Positions 11,088-23,194 of a stretch of 64,000 bases of DNA are shown here, piece by piece. Origin of the DNA: Callorhinus ursinus (taxonomy: Eukaryota > Chordata > Mammalia > Carnivora > Otariidae); NCBI RefSeq assembly GCF_003265705.1, contig NW_020312966.1:19181312-19245311 (forward strand), read 5' to 3'. A program made the translations under genes and the position numbers. The notes beneath the pieces were generated by a model. The model had not been told where the DNA came from. It saw nothing but the letters and a program-made list of their open reading frames with translations, and ran no database searches. Every line of letters begins with the position of its first letter. The first letter of the stretch is position 1.

Positions 11088-11459
11088 TATATCAGTCTGC
11101 CCAGGGGGCCATAACAAAATACCACAGATAGGTGGCTTAAACAATATAAATGTGTATCTCCTACTTCTGGAGGCTGGAAGTCCAAGATCAAAGTCTGGCA
11201 GGGCTCTGTTTTGGGTCACAGCTCTCTTCCTGGCTTGCAGACAGCTGCTTTGTCCTCACATCCTCTGAGCATGCACGTAGAAAGAGATAGAGAGCTCTCT
11301 GGTGTTTCCTCTTCTAAGGACACTAATCCTATTGTGTCAGGGCCCCACTGCTATGACCTCATTTAACCTTAATTACTTCCTTACTTCAAACACAGCCACA
11401 TTATGGGTGAAGGTTTTATATAAGAATTTGGGAGAACATATATATTCAGTTTATCACAT
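11088..11459 (-). mobile_element. MaLR LTR (MST/MLT1 type), antisense
   Basis: Read on the plus strand, it shows the reverse complement of an MST/THE-type LTR: 'ccataacaaaataccacaga', 'ttctggaggctggaagtcca', 'gacactaatcct' and 'gacctcatttaacc'. It continues directly into matching MaLR internal sequence, so it is one LTR of a longer copy. Confidence 0.75.
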
Positions 11460-12520
11460 TCCACCCCAGTCCCCCCCAAATTCACGTCCTTCTCACATGC
11501 AAAATACATTCATTCTATCCCAATAGTCCTGAAAGTTTTAATTCATTCCCGCATCAATTCTAAAGTCTAAAGTTCAAACTATCACCTCAATATTTAAATC
11601 AGATATGGGTGAGACTGGACATATGATTCATCCTGAGGCAAAACTCCTCTCCAGGCGTGAGCCTGTGAAACTGAACTAGTCATGTGCCTCCAAACTCCAA
11701 TGGCAAGACATTCACATTCCAAAAGGGAGAATTGGGAAGAAGAAACAAAACCTAGCAAGGTAAATTTCCACTGGCTCGCAAGGCTCAAGAATAATCCTCT
11801 TTGATCTGATGATCTGCCCCCTATGCCCGCTGGATGGCAGCATCATGCCCAGGCTCTGTGAGGATGGCCCTGGGCAGTGGCATCCCGAACCCTGAAAAGG
11901 AAGAGGTTCAACCCTTTGAAACAGAAAAACTAGCCCTGCCCTCTGGACCAGTGGTGGGAATGACTACCCTGTTGATATGTGAAGCAACTTTGGGGTCATT
12001 CTTCCCTTTTCTTGAAGGATGACATATGTTTGTCATGTGATAGCTCTATTATGTGGTCCTGTAGAATCTAAGAAGCCTGACAGCCTTCTTTCACTACATC
12101 CCCTTTTTCTGTCTCTTTCAGTACAACTGGGCAGTATTTCTGCTGGTATAATCCCATCTCTATTTCTGGCTTTTCTGAGATGGCTGATTAAATTCATGGT
12201 TCACAACCTTACTAAACTCCTTATCCAATGGTTGTCCAGAACAAGCTTTCCAATGTTTTGCAATATTGATAAGCTGAGGGTTTTCCAAATCTCCAAGTTC
12301 TGGTTCCCTTTTTCTTAACAATGCCTTCAGTTTACCTTACTTCCCTCACATTTTATTATAAGCAGTCAGGAAGATCCAGTCCCCACTTTCAACATTTTAC
12401 TTAGAAATCTCAGCTAAATTTCCAATTCATCTCTTGAAAAATTCCACCTTCTACAAAACACTAGAACATAATTCAGCCAAGTTGTTTGTCACTGGATTGC
12501 CTTTCAGGCAGGATGCAGGG
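11460..12520 (-). mobile_element. MaLR internal region, antisense, decayed
   Basis: After the LTR come 'cattccaccccagt', 'tgcaaaatacattcattcta', 'cagatatgggtgagactgg' and 'aatctcagctaaatttcc', which follow the order of MST/THE internal sequence on the reverse strand. No gag- or pol-like open frame remains, as expected since MaLR elements are non-autonomous. The matching second MaLR LTR is not evident. Confidence 0.6.
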
Positions 12521-12539
12521 ACAGGGAGAGCTGATGCCC

Positions 12540-12790
12540 TGGTTCATAGGCCATCAGACAGGAAATAATTTTCTCTTACTCAGAAAAGGGTCAGCTTTTT
12601 GGTTCTAGTCATGCCCTCAACTGATTGGATGTGGCCCACCCACAGTAGAGAGAGCAATCTGCTTTAATCGGTCAATAAACTTAAATGTTAATCTCTTCTA
12701 AAAACACTCCCACAGAAACACCTAGAACAATATTTACGAAAAATCTGGGCACATCATGGTCCAGTCAATTTGACACATAAAATTAACCAT
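12540..12790 (-). mobile_element. MLT2-like ERVL LTR, antisense, partial
   Basis: The segment 'caactgattggatgtggccc' followed by 'ttgacacataaaattaacca' is the reverse complement of the 5' part of MLT2 LTRs. The same family is represented more completely at 39822-40364. Here only the 5' half of the LTR is present. Confidence 0.65.
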
Positions 12791-12949
12791 CATACTATCG
12801 CTTGAAGACAGAGAGCGCTAACATTGCCAATTCGCTGAGAATGTAAAAAGAAAATTTACCAAATCCCAGTGTGCAGTTTCTCATAGTACCTCTCTACTGC
12901 CCCCAGCCACAAGGCTTTGCTGTGAGCAAAAGCAGACTGAGAGAAAGAA

Positions 12950-13955
12950 AAAACAAAAACTCAGATAATTTCCATGAAAGAAATAGAGAAAATTAGAGGG
13001 AACTACCATCCCCAAAGCACCAGACCTAGATGGTTTCATAAAGGTACTCTACCAAATCTTCAAACATCAGATAATCCCGATGGTGCAGGAATAATTCCAG
13101 AGTACTGAAAAGAAAAGAAAAATCCCAAATTCTTTTTTCAAAGGAAGTATGATACAAATCAATAAACCACATAAAGACTATGCAAAAATGAAAACCAAAG
13201 ACCAATATCATTAATGAATATCAACAAATGTATACTACAAGAAAATGTTAACACACAGAATCCAATATTACTTTAAGATAGTAATTTACAATTAACAACT
13301 AGTTTTTGCTCCTGGAATATAAGTTGGTTCAATATTATAAAACATATTAATATAATTTATCATATCAATAAATATAAGGAGGGAAACATATGATTATCTC
13401 TGTAGATGCTGACAAAAACTTTGACCAAATTTAACACCCATTTATTATCAAAATCTCAATAGGAACTGAGGGATTTTTCATGATATAATAACATAATAAT
13501 AGAAATACAGAGAGAAATAGAAATACTTAAGTCCCAAAGCCAGAATCTCATTTACTAGGAAAACAGTAGATGAGGAACAGGACAATGATATTCACTATCT
13601 CTGCTACTAGTGGATATTTCACTAGACTACTCACAAGAGAAAGCAATTGGTGGCATAAGTATGAGTAAAGAACTAGCACTATCTCTGTTTTCAGATATTA
13701 TACCTGTAAACTCCCAGAGAATTAATGATAGAACTAACCTAAATTATAAAAGAATTCAGTAACAGTTGATCATATAAAGTCAACAACCTTCATGTACCCA
13801 AACAATAGGCATATGGCAGAGAGAACCACATTTCTAATTGCAACAGAGGAGATTAAATACTTAGGATTAAATTTAACTAGAAGTATGCAAAACCTATATG
13901 ATGACAACTATAAATCATTCCTGAAAGACACAAAAGTCAGTTAAAAAAAAAATAG
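12950..13955 (+). repeat. L1 ORF2 region (decayed), part 1
   Basis: Matches the L1 ORF2 reverse-transcriptase region: 'aaagcaccagacctagatgg' is the finger-domain wording, 'aaagaccaatatcattaatg' follows, and 'gagattaaatacttaggatt' lies further on. Many stops and indels interrupt every frame. It continues after the SINE. Confidence 0.75.
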
Positions 13956-14168
13956 AGGAGGGCCTGGGTGGTACAGTTGGTTCAGCATCCAACTCTTGGT
14001 TTCAGCTCAGGTCATGATCTCAGGGTCATGAGATTGAGCCCTGTGTCAAGCTCCGTGCTCAGTGCAGAATCTACTTGAGATTCTCTCTCCCTCTCCTTCT
14101 GCTCCTCACCACCCCGCTTCATGCTCTCTCTCTCTCACTGAAATAAACAAACCTTAAAAAAAAAAAAA
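13956..14168 (+). mobile_element. carnivoran SINE inserted in L1
   Basis: The head is worn ('ggcctgggtggtacag'), but 'gctcaggtcatgatctcagg' and the CT tract are clear, with a 12-A tail. It splits the L1 ORF2 relic, so it postdates it. Confidence 0.9.
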
Positions 14169-14905
14169 GAGTCCCCTTTTTTGGATATGATGACTCAACA
14201 TTGTAAAGATATCTGTTCTCCGTAAATTAATTTATAAGCTCAGTGCAATGTCAATAAAAATACCAAAGAGAGATTTTAAGGAGTTAGACAAACTGACACT
14301 AAAGTTCACATGGAACAACAAAATGTAAGAATAGCCAGGGAAACAATGGAAAAGAAAAATATGAGAAAGAACTAGCCCTGCCAGATATTAAAACATACTA
14401 GAAAGACCACAACTAAACAGCATGGTACTGGCATGTAAGTAGGCAAATAAATCAGCAGAATAAAAATAAAAGTCCAGAAATACACCCAAATATATGTGGA
14501 AATTTAGAATATGATAGAGAGGGGCATCTCACATCACTGAGGTAAAGATGGACTTATTTAGAAATGGTTCTTTGACAAGTGGATGGTCATTTGGGCAAAA
14601 AATAAAATGAGACCCATACAGTATCCAAGATTAGGCTCTAATTACATTAGAAATATAAATATATATTTAATATATAAAATGAAGGTACATAGGTACTAGA
14701 GAAAAGCACAGATGAATCCTTTAATCTTGGAGTGCAAAAAGACTTTCGAGTTATGACTCAAAATCCAAAGGCAGCACAAGAAAAACTTGACAAATTCAAT
14801 GCATAAAAATGAAAAAAAATTCTAGGAAGAAAAAAGCACCATAAACAAAGTGAGAAAACAGCCAATAAATTGGGATAAACTATTACATTATATGTCACAA
14901 AGGGC
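14169..14905 (+). repeat. L1 ORF2 region (decayed), part 2
   Basis: Continues from the stretch before the SINE: 'ctcagtgcaatgtcaataaa', 'tcacatggaacaacaaaatg', 'acagcatggtactggcat' and 'ttctttgacaagtggatgg' follow the order of the 3' half of L1 ORF2. No frame is open. Confidence 0.75.
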
Positions 14906-16255
14906 TAATAAGTTACTATGTCCTTATCTTTTATATTAATTTTTAGCAGCTTCCTATAATGTCTTAAAATTGGTTTTCTCTGTCCTTCAACCTGCTTGGA
15001 ATTTGATGAGATTCTCACATCCATGGGATGATTTTTTAAGTCAAATATGGCAGACTATCAGACATTATTTTTCAGATTCCTCTTTCTCTGGGACTTCATT
15101 TACCCTAATTTTAGATTTTTTTTCATATTGTCCTGCAGGTCATTAACATTATTTTAACTAATTAATTAATTAATTATTGTCTCTGCACTGCTGTTTGCAT
15201 AATTTCCATTTGCCTCTTTTCATTGCATGAATCCTTTCTTCTGCAATGTCTCTTCTGATGTTAATCCCATCTAGGGAAGTTTCATTTGTAGATACTGTAT
15301 TTTTAATTCTAGAACTTCCTTTCGGTTCTTTTTAGAGATTCCTGATCTCTCCTGAAAACCTCTGTCTCCTCACCTACTACAGCCGCCTTTTCCTGTATAT
15401 TTATAAAATATTTAGCATCGTTATTTTGTCTGCTATTTCCAAAATGTGGGTCCTTTCTCTCTCTGCTTAGTAACTTTTACTGCATACTAAATATTCTGAA
15501 TGATATATTTACAGACATTCTATATTCCATTTTCTTTCTCTAAAACTGCTAAGGTTTTGCTAGTAGACAGTGAAATCATTGGCAGCTCACTTTGGTCTTA
15601 TGAAGACTTGCGTTAGGTTTTGTGAGAGCAGATCTACTTGGGTTTTATCTGTATCTCTTAGAGTCCTTTGAGGATTCACTGAAAAGTTCAAGTTGTAGAT
15701 CAGGCACATCAAGTCTGAAGGGGTTTTAACTCTAAATTCTGTCTCCCTAGCTATGGACAGCCACCAACACCAAGGCTCCTCGGTCACTCAGCCTTCCTGC
15801 AGCTGCTGATGCCAGAGCCATTTGGAGTCTTACCCTGTGTTCCTGCAATCCAGGACCTGGCCAAGAACTTGGTAGAAGTTCGCAGGCAGATTTGGGACCT
15901 CCCCAAGGGTGGCTCCTTCTTTTCTGGGATTTACTCCATCAATTTCCAGTGAGTGTTGACAATGCCTAATTCTGACCTCTGATTTCTGATCTCATTAAGA
16001 CCATCGATCTCTTCCTGAGCTCTATCCTTGTTTTGTCATGTGAATGGACATGAATGCCCTGGGAAGAGAAGTCAGATGAATGACTTCCATTCCAATGTCT
16101 CCTCACTGCAGTTACTTTCTTACAAGGGTTGTATTTTATCCCGTTGATGGCTGTTTGCTGTCTTTCCCAGGGCTTTCTAACAAGTTTATAATTGTAGCAG
16201 CAGGAGGCCTAGTCGAATACAAGCTACTCTGCCATTATTAGAAGCCACATGTCCT
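14906..16255 (-). repeat. antisense HAL1/L1 5' UTR and ORF1 piece inside the L1
   Basis: Read in reverse complement, this resembles an L1/HAL1 5' UTR plus the start of ORF1. On the plus strand the tell-tale wording is 'tattccattttctttctc', 'aattctagaacttccttt' and 'gactccagatcaggcaca'-like text near 15700. The surrounding L1 is sense and resumes at 16256, so this is a nested, opposite-strand insertion or an inversion. No poly-A is visible at its 3' (left) side. Confidence 0.45.
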
Positions 16256-16665
16256 ATGTTAATAATGAATATTTAACAATGTCCTAAAAATTAGTAACAT
16301 AAAAAAACCCAATCGAAAAAAATTTTAAAGATACAATCAATCAGGCACTTCACAGGAGAGGCAATAGATTTAAATAAACATATGAAAATATGAAAGAATT
16401 CTCAGCCTCATTAGTAACCAGGACAATACAAAATAAGACCATAATGAGATATTGGTTCATATCCATTTGAATGACAAAAATAAAGAAGGTAGGTGATACG
16501 AAATGGTAGGGAGAAAGTGGATCAATAATAGAATGTCATATATTCTGGTGCAAATGTAAACTGGGGAAGAATAGTAGTCAATATCTTGTCAATTTGAATA
16601 TTCATATAACCTAGGACCTGTCATTTCCACTTCTGTTCAAGAGAAATTTTTATATATGTTGCAAT
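16256..16665 (+). repeat. L1 ORF2 3' region (decayed), part 3
   Basis: Resumes the interrupted L1: 'aaaaacccaatcgaaaaaa'-like text, 'caggcacttcacaggagag', 'aaacatatgaaaatatgaa' and 'accataatgagatattgg' match the well-known 3' end of ORF2 in older L1 families. Confidence 0.75.
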
Positions 16666-17125
16666 AGATTTTCTATGGTCAACTTAGTATTATCCCAAGT
16701 CTCTTCTATACTTCCTACATAGAAAGGAAGCAGAATAGGAACTATAATTCCCAGATGTCTTGCCAACAGGATTATAGGTTAGATGATACAATTATGAACC
16801 ACTTCTGTGAAATTAGAAAGGGCAAAATGAAAGAGAAGCCATTAGCTTCCCAAAGCAGCAGTAAGCAAAGCAGGGAACATTGGAAGGGAATAGAAAAAGG
16901 GTTTGGCCAGGGCTTCTGATCATTCTGCCGAAAGTAGCCCACTTCACTAGTGTGAGGAGCTGAGATTATTGACTATGGCTTCCCTGCTCCTCAAGATCTC
17001 CTGAAAGCCAGCTGCAGTCTCTCTGACCTTCGCCTCTCAAGTCCTTCAAACAAAGGTGTAAGCCCCTAATGCCCTGTATAAAATCCCTTCCTATTCAATA
17101 TACTCTGAATAGAGGTTTTTTTTTT
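16666..17125. repeat. unassigned insert within the L1
   Basis: About 460 bp of higher-GC sequence between two L1 pieces. It ends in 'gccctgtataaaatccctt', wording I associate with the 3' part of an old LTR or similar repeat. I cannot name the family. Confidence 0.35.
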
Positions 17126-17570
17126 TAATTTTTACAATAAAAGCAATGTGAATACCATGAACCCAAGAACAGATATATAAGTAGTGGTATGTACATAAAA
17201 TAAAATATTTTACATCAACAACATGGACAAATCTCAGAATCTTAATCATGAATGAAAAGGAAGTCCCAGAAGATTTCATACACAAGTACCCTTTTAATAA
17301 GGTACAATAATATGCAAAAGTAAACCATTTATTTTAGGCATAGATCTCTGTGCGTCATAAAAACTTTTAAAAAGCAAATGAAAAATAAACACAAAACTTA
17401 TGACAGTGGAGTCAGAGAAATAGAGACACGATAAAAAAGGAACATAGAGACATATGTAAGTTATTGCATAAGTTTCTGTTAATGACTTACTTCGCTGGCT
17501 TATTCATGGGTATCCACTGTATTGTGAAAATAAATACTAAATAAATTAATTAAAAATGATACTGTCTACA
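17126..17570 (+). repeat. L1 3' end region (decayed), part 4
   Basis: 'catcaacaacatggacaaat' and 'ctcagaatcttaatcatgaa' match the region just before the end of ORF2 in L1M copies ('gcaacaacatggatgaatct'). The rest is an A-rich 3' UTR-like stretch. Confidence 0.6.
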
Positions 17571-17700
17571 GGGCACCTCAGTGGCTCAGTTGGTTAAGCA
17601 TCTGACTCTTGGTCTCAGCTCAGGTCTTGATCTCAGGGTGGTGAGTTCAAGCCCTGCATTGGGCTCCATACTGGGTATGGAGCCTACTTGAAAAAAAAAA
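17571..17700 (+). mobile_element. carnivoran SINE, short form without CT tract
   Basis: Head 'gggcacctcagtggctcag' and 'ctcaggtcttgatctcaggg' are present. After 'tatggagcctacttg' the A tail begins at once, as in the copy at 8642. The 7-mer gatactg lies near both ends (17557 region and 17711) and may be part of a diverged TSD. Confidence 0.88.
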
Positions 17701-18167
17701 GAGAAGAAAAGATACTGGGTAGAACAATGATGTTAATGTGTTCATGAACCCAGGATTAAAACAAACCCAATTTTGTGTACCCAAATCCTTAAAAGAAAAC
17801 CTCAGGACATGGTTTTAACAACCGGAAAGTAAATCAGTCAACTGGAAGATTGGACTGAAGAATTATTTTAAATGTAGCACAGAGGAGGGGGAAAAAAAAA
17901 GATGAAAAGCTATAAGAAAATTTAAAACATTTGGAATAGAAACCCCAAACTGGATATATCTATAATGATATTTCTAGAAGCAAATAAGAGAAAGCATGAA
18001 AGATAGGCAATACTAGAAAAAAAAATAGCCAATTGTTTCCCAGAACTACGAGGAAAAAAACATGAGTCATTAGGTTGTCAGCACTCAGTAAGAGCCAGGA
18101 AGGAAAACAAATATAAAACCTCACTCCAAATGCCATAGCACAAACATAACTATAAAGAGAAAAAACC
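17701..18167 (+). repeat. L1/HAL1-like A-rich DNA
   Basis: A-rich plus-strand sequence with HAL1-like phrases and no open frame. It is continuous in character with 18361-19100 and 21477-22860, which suggests one decayed element interrupted by a SINE and by Tigger1. Confidence 0.4.
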
Positions 18168-18360
18168 GGGTGCCTGGGTGGCTTAGTCCGTAAAGCATCC
18201 AACTCTTGATTTCCAATCAGGTCATGATCTCAGGGTCGTGAGATCGAGCCATTAGTCGAGCTCTATGCAGGGCATGGAACCTGCTTAAGATTCTCTTTCT
18301 CCCTCTGCACCAACCCCTCTCATGCTCTCTCTCTATAAATAAATAAACAAACAAACAAAA
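18168..18360 (+). mobile_element. carnivoran tRNA-derived SINE
   Basis: Head 'gggtgcctgggtggcttag', 'caggtcatgatctcagggtc', CT tract and a tail of (AAAT)n then (CAAA)n. It interrupts the HAL1-like stretch. Confidence 0.9.
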
Positions 18361-19100
18361 TCACAAAATCTACCAGAGAGAACAGAAAGATTATCCTCAA
18401 AAATAAGAATCACACTGCCATCAGATTGCTTATCAGTACCACAGACTACAAGAAAGCACTGGAAAAATATTTCTAAATCCTGAGAGAAAACAACTTTGAA
18501 CCTAGAACTCAGTGCAAAATAAAACCTCAAGAGTAAAAGTTAAATGAAGATATTTTAATATGTTTAAACACTTAAAATTCTACTACTTATAAACTCTGAC
18601 AGAAGTAAACTATTCTAACAAGAGAAGAAGTAAACACAGAAGGAACACTTAGATTAAAAAAATATAATGGCAAGCAATATATAAGCAGTAAGGTCTATTA
18701 GTAGTAGCTGAATAAATAGTGATAATAAACAAAATTATTTTAATAATTAGTTGAAATTAAAAATCAGATGATAGATGGGTTATGGTGTTTTTTTGTTTTG
18801 TTTTGTTTTGTTTTGTTTTGTTTTGTTTTGAGGTGGCTGGTGGTTAATGAGTGGAACCCAGAATAAAAAACATTCCAACATTTTTAACTTCCTGGAGGGG
18901 GTAGAAAGTAACTGAATAACACCAGACCTTATTAGAAACTCTAACATGTATTTATGGGTGTTAAAAATGTACAGGTAAATATGGAGGATAGAAATTGAAA
19001 GTATAGCTTTAAACCAATACAGGAAAAAATAGAACAATGAAATGAACAATTCAACAAAATTATGATGGAGAAGAAAAGGAAACAATGACCAAGCATGGTA
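18361..19100 (+). repeat. HAL1/L1-like DNA left of Tigger1
   Basis: 'gcaaaataaaacctcaagag' after 'tttgaacctagaactcagtg' resembles the HAL1 ORF1 3' wording 'caacctagaattctatac'. The element ends at the TA target dinucleotide (19099-19100) of the Tigger1 insertion. Confidence 0.5.
18788..18830. repeat. (TTTTG)n microsatellite
   Basis: About eight pentanucleotide units, nearly perfect. Confidence 0.95.
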
Positions 19101-21476
19101 CAGGCACACCTCATTTTATTGTGCTTCGCTTTATTGTATTTCACAGATATTGCTTTTTTTTTTTTGACAAATGGAAGATTTGTGGCAATCCTGCATCCAG
19201 CAAGTCTATTGGCACCATTTTTTCCAACAGCATTTGTTCAATTCGTGTCTCTATCACATTCCATTAATTCTTGCAACATTTCAAACTTCTTTGTTATTAC
19301 TGTATTTGTTATGGTGATTTGTGATCAGTGACTTTGATCTTTCGTGATACTATTGTAATTGTTTTGGGGTGCCAGAACCGAACCCATGTAAGATGGCAAC
19401 ATTAATTGATAAATGTGTGTGTTCTGACTGTTCCCCTGACCAGCTATTCTCACATTCTCTTTCCCTCCCCTGCTCTCTGAGACACAACAGTATTGAAACT
19501 AGGCCAATTAATCACCCTACAATAGCCTCTAAGTGTTCAAGTGAAAGGAAGAGTCACACATCTCTCACTTTAAATCAAAAGCTAGAGATGATTAAGCTCA
19601 GTGAGGGAGGCACGTGGAAAGCTGAGCTAGGCTGAAAGCTCGGCCTCTTGTGTCAGTCAGCCAAGTTGTGAACGCAAAGAAAAGTTCTTGAAGGAAAGGA
19701 GAAGTGAGTGCCACTGTCGTGAACACATAATAATAAGAAAGCTGATATGGAGAAAGTTTGAGCAGTCATGACGATCAAAGCAGCCACAACCTTCCCTTAA
19801 GCCAAAGCCTCATCCACAGCAAGGCCCTGACTCTCTTCAATTCTATGAAGGCTGAGAGGTGAGGAAGCCGCAGAAAAGTCTGAAGCTAGGAGAGGTTGGT
19901 TCATGAGGTTTAAAGAAAGAAGCCTCCTCCATAAAGTAAAAATGCAGGGTGAAGCAGCAAGTGCTGATGGAGAAGCTGCAGCAAGTTCTCCAGAGGATCG
20001 AGCTGGGAGAGTTAATGAAGGTGTCTGCAACTAAACAACAGGTTTTCAACGTAGATGAAACTGCCTTCAGTTGGAAGAAGATGCCATATAGGACTTCCAT
20101 AGCTGGAAAGGAGAAGTCAATGCCTGCCTTCCAAGGACAGGCTGACTCTCTTGTTAGGAGCCAATGCAGCTGCTGACTAAGTTGGAGCCAATGCTCACTC
20201 ACCATCCAAAAATCCCTGGGCCCTTAAGAATGATGCTAGATCTACTCAGCCTGTGCTCTATAAATGGAACAACAAAGCCTGGATGACAGTACATCTCTTT
20301 ACAACATTGGTTTCCTGAATATCTTAAGCTCACTGTGATCCTCTACTGCTCAGAAAAAAATGATCCCTTTCGGAATATTAGTGGCCAATGACAATGCACC
20401 CAGTCACCCAAGAGCTGGTGGAGATGGACAGTGAGATAAATATTGTTTTCATGCCTCCTGACACAACATCCATTCTGAAGCCCAAGGACAAAGGAGTGAT
20501 TTTGACTTCCAAATCATATTACTTAGGAATATATCTCGTAAGGCTATATAGCTGCCATGGATAGTAATTCTTTTGGGGGATCTGAGCAAAGTCAATGGAA
20601 AACCATCTGGAAAGGATTCGCCATTCTAGACGCCATTCAGAACATTCATGATTCATGGGAAGAGGTCAAAATATCAACATGAACAGAAGTTTGGAAGAAG
20701 TTGACTCCAACCCTCATGGATGACTTTGAGGGGTTCAAAATTCCAATGGAGGAAGTCACTGCAGACGTGGTGGAAACAGCAAGAAAGCTAGAAGGGGAGC
20801 CTGAAGATGGGACTGATCAAACCTGAACGAATGAGGAGTTGCTTCTTATGGGTGAACAAAGAAAGTGGTTTCTCAAGATGGACTCTATTCCTGGTGGAGA
20901 TGCTGGGAAGATTGTTGAAATGATGACAAAAGATTTAGAATATTACATAAACTTAGTTGATCAAGCAGCAACAGGATTTGAGAGGATGGACTCCAGTTCT
21001 GAAAGAAGTTTTATGGTTGGTAAAATGTTACTAAACAGCATCACATACTACAGAGAAATCATCCGTGAAAAAAAAGTCCATCAATGTGGCAAATTTCATT
21101 TTTGTCTTGTTTTTAGAAATGGCCACAGCCACCCCCCACCTTCAGCAACCCCTACCCTGAGCAGTCAGCAGCCAGCAACATCAAGAGAAGACCCTAGACC
21201 AGCAAAAAGATAGGACTCCCTGACATCTCAGATGATGGTTAGCATTTTTTACCAATGAAGTACTTTTTTTTACCAATAAAACATTTTTAAATTAAGCTAC
21301 CTGCGTTGTCTTTTTAGACATAATGCTATTTCACACCTAAAAGACTCTAGTATAGTGTAAACATAACTTCTATACGCACTGGGAAACCAAAAAATTCATT
21401 TGACTCACCTTATTGCATTATTTGCTTTGCTGTGGTGGTCTGGAACCCAACCTGCAATTTCTCCAGGGTATGCCTA
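19101..21476 (+). mobile_element. Tigger1 DNA transposon, nearly full length
   Basis: 2376 bp, against about 2.4 kb for Tigger1 as I remember it. The left end 'caggcacacctcattttatt' and right end 'gggtatgccta' are terminal inverted repeats, the last base having changed from G to A. TA dinucleotides flank both ends (19099-19100 and 21477-21478), which is the TSD of TcMar-Tigger elements. The inside holds a decayed transposase gene between 5' and 3' untranslated parts. The copy sits in older HAL1/L1-like DNA. Confidence 0.95.
19522..21242 (+). pseudogene. Tigger1 transposase pseudogene
   Basis: This encoded a pogo-type DDE transposase that cut and pasted the element in the nucleus. The consensus start codon is ATA here (19522-19524). 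Recognisable pieces are the N-terminal helix-turn-helix region around 'SLTLNQKLEMIKLSE' (19560-19605), the first catalytic block 'FNVDET' near 20045, a second catalytic block reading 'NDNAPSHP' near 20387, and the C-terminal part at 20839-21213. Frameshifts and stops separate these pieces, and a premature stop precedes the consensus stop at 21240-21242. It is a relic with no coding capacity. The family also gave rise to host CENP-B-like and JRK-like genes, but nothing suggests domestication here. Confidence 0.93.
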
Positions 21477-22860
21477 TAAATAGAAAATGCGTGGAAAAGG
21501 AAACTAGACATAAACCTAAAGATCCTAGTAACTAATAGTAAATGTGAATAACGTTAAAAGAGAACCTCAAAATAGGTAATATAATATGCAAATAGAGGCT
21601 ATTTACAAAATGCACATAGCTGAATGAAAAGGAATCAGAGAGGCTGAAAATAAGGGATGGGGAAAAATGCAAAACAGTCAAATACTAACAAAAAAGAAGA
21701 AGGTATAATGATATTAAATCTGACAAAATAGAATCCAAGGAACACAGACATTGTATATATCAAGAAATGGAAAGTTGTAATAATAAGAAAATTTTGAACC
21801 TGAATGAACCCAAATAAAACTTAAAATATAGGGAGAGCAAAATTTGATAGAAACACAAAGAGAAACAGACAAACCCATAATCATAGTGCATATCTGTCAT
21901 ATAGTGACAGATCAAGTACCCAAAAAAAGCAAGGATGTAGGAGATTTGAACAACATAATGAAAAAATTTGCTGTAACAGATTCGTATAAGACTTTGCATT
22001 CCTAAAAACAGGGAATGTACACTCTTTCAACTACGCAAAGACCATTTACAAAGACTGCTCTAGACACAAAGGAAGTCTCAACAAATTCCACACTATTAGT
22101 ATCAAGATGGCCACATTACACACAATGAAACTAGAAGTCATCAAGAAAACAGCCTCTTCCCTACTAACTCTATATATCCGGGATTTTTTTTTTCCATGCG
22201 TCAATAATGAATGAGGCAAGAAAATACAATGAAAATTGTAAAATATTTAATAATGTGAAAAAATACTATATGTCAAGGCAATTATACACTTCAAATTATT
22301 TCAATATTTCAATTATTTCTTAAAAACACCACAGATTAAATAAATGAATATTTCCACAGAATATGCTGGAAAAGGAGTAACAAAATGAACCCAGATAACG
22401 CAATGGTAGGAAGTAAAGATACAATCCCATAATGATAATAAGCCTACAAAAAAAACACAAAAAACTAGAATTAATTAAAGCAAACCGGTGCCTCACTTAA
22501 AACACTAATGAAATACTTTTGTGAGTATATCAAAGGAAAACACATGAAATGTTAAGAAGAACAAAATTAAAAAGTTCAAAATAAAACACAACTCGATAAA
22601 TGTCTCTATAAATCAAGGTATTTTTAATTTTTTAAATTGTAACAGAACATTTCAAGATTACTAAGAATCTTGAAAACTTGAATGACAGGTACAGTTTTCT
22701 AGAAAAATATAAATTACCAAAAAGAAGTATAAAGCCTGAACAGACTAATTAGTACAGCATAAATTGAAAAAAAAAAATTGCCAGCCTCCCAAGGTTACTG
22801 GTATCATATCAAGCGAGGTTTTATCAACTTGAATGCACTTAACCTGACACTGTACTAATT
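21477..22860 (+). repeat. L1/HAL1-like DNA right of Tigger1
   Basis: A-rich plus-strand sequence. 'gggaatgtacactctttcaa' followed by 'gaagtctcaacaaattcc' and 'aatgaaactagaagtcatca' follow the order of the L1 ORF2 endonuclease region. It continues the element that Tigger1 split. No frame survives. Confidence 0.5.
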
Positions 22861-22996
22861 TCTAGTAGTGAGGTTTTGTAGACACTAAAATGAACTAAGA
22901 ATAGGAATGTACTCAGCATGTACATTTCATGCTTATAGAAAATTAACCTGGTTGTTCTTGCAAATATGGCAGCCTTTACTAAATTTGTGGTTTTTC

Positions 22997-23194
22997 GGGA
23001 CGCCTGGGTGGTTCAGTCCTTTAAGCTTCTGCCTTTGGCTCAGGTCATGATCTCAGGATCCTGGGATCAAGTCCTGCATCAGGCTCCCTGCTCAGCAGGA
23101 GAGTGCTTCTTTCTCTCCTGCTGCTCTTAACCCTGCTTGTACTCACTCTCTCTCTCAAATAAATAAATAAAATCTTTAAAAAAGTTTTTTTTTT
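22997..23194 (+). mobile_element. carnivoran tRNA-derived SINE
   Basis: Head 'gggacgcctgggtggttcag', 'ctcaggtcatgatctcagga', CT tract and (AAAT)n tail. The flanking 'aatttgtggttttt' (from 22982) and 'aatttgtgtttttt' (from 23195) are a TSD that has lost or gained one G. Confidence 0.93.

Noticed and set aside
20839..21213. 124-codon open frame
   Set aside because: It is the C-terminal remnant of the Tigger1 transposase, not a host gene.
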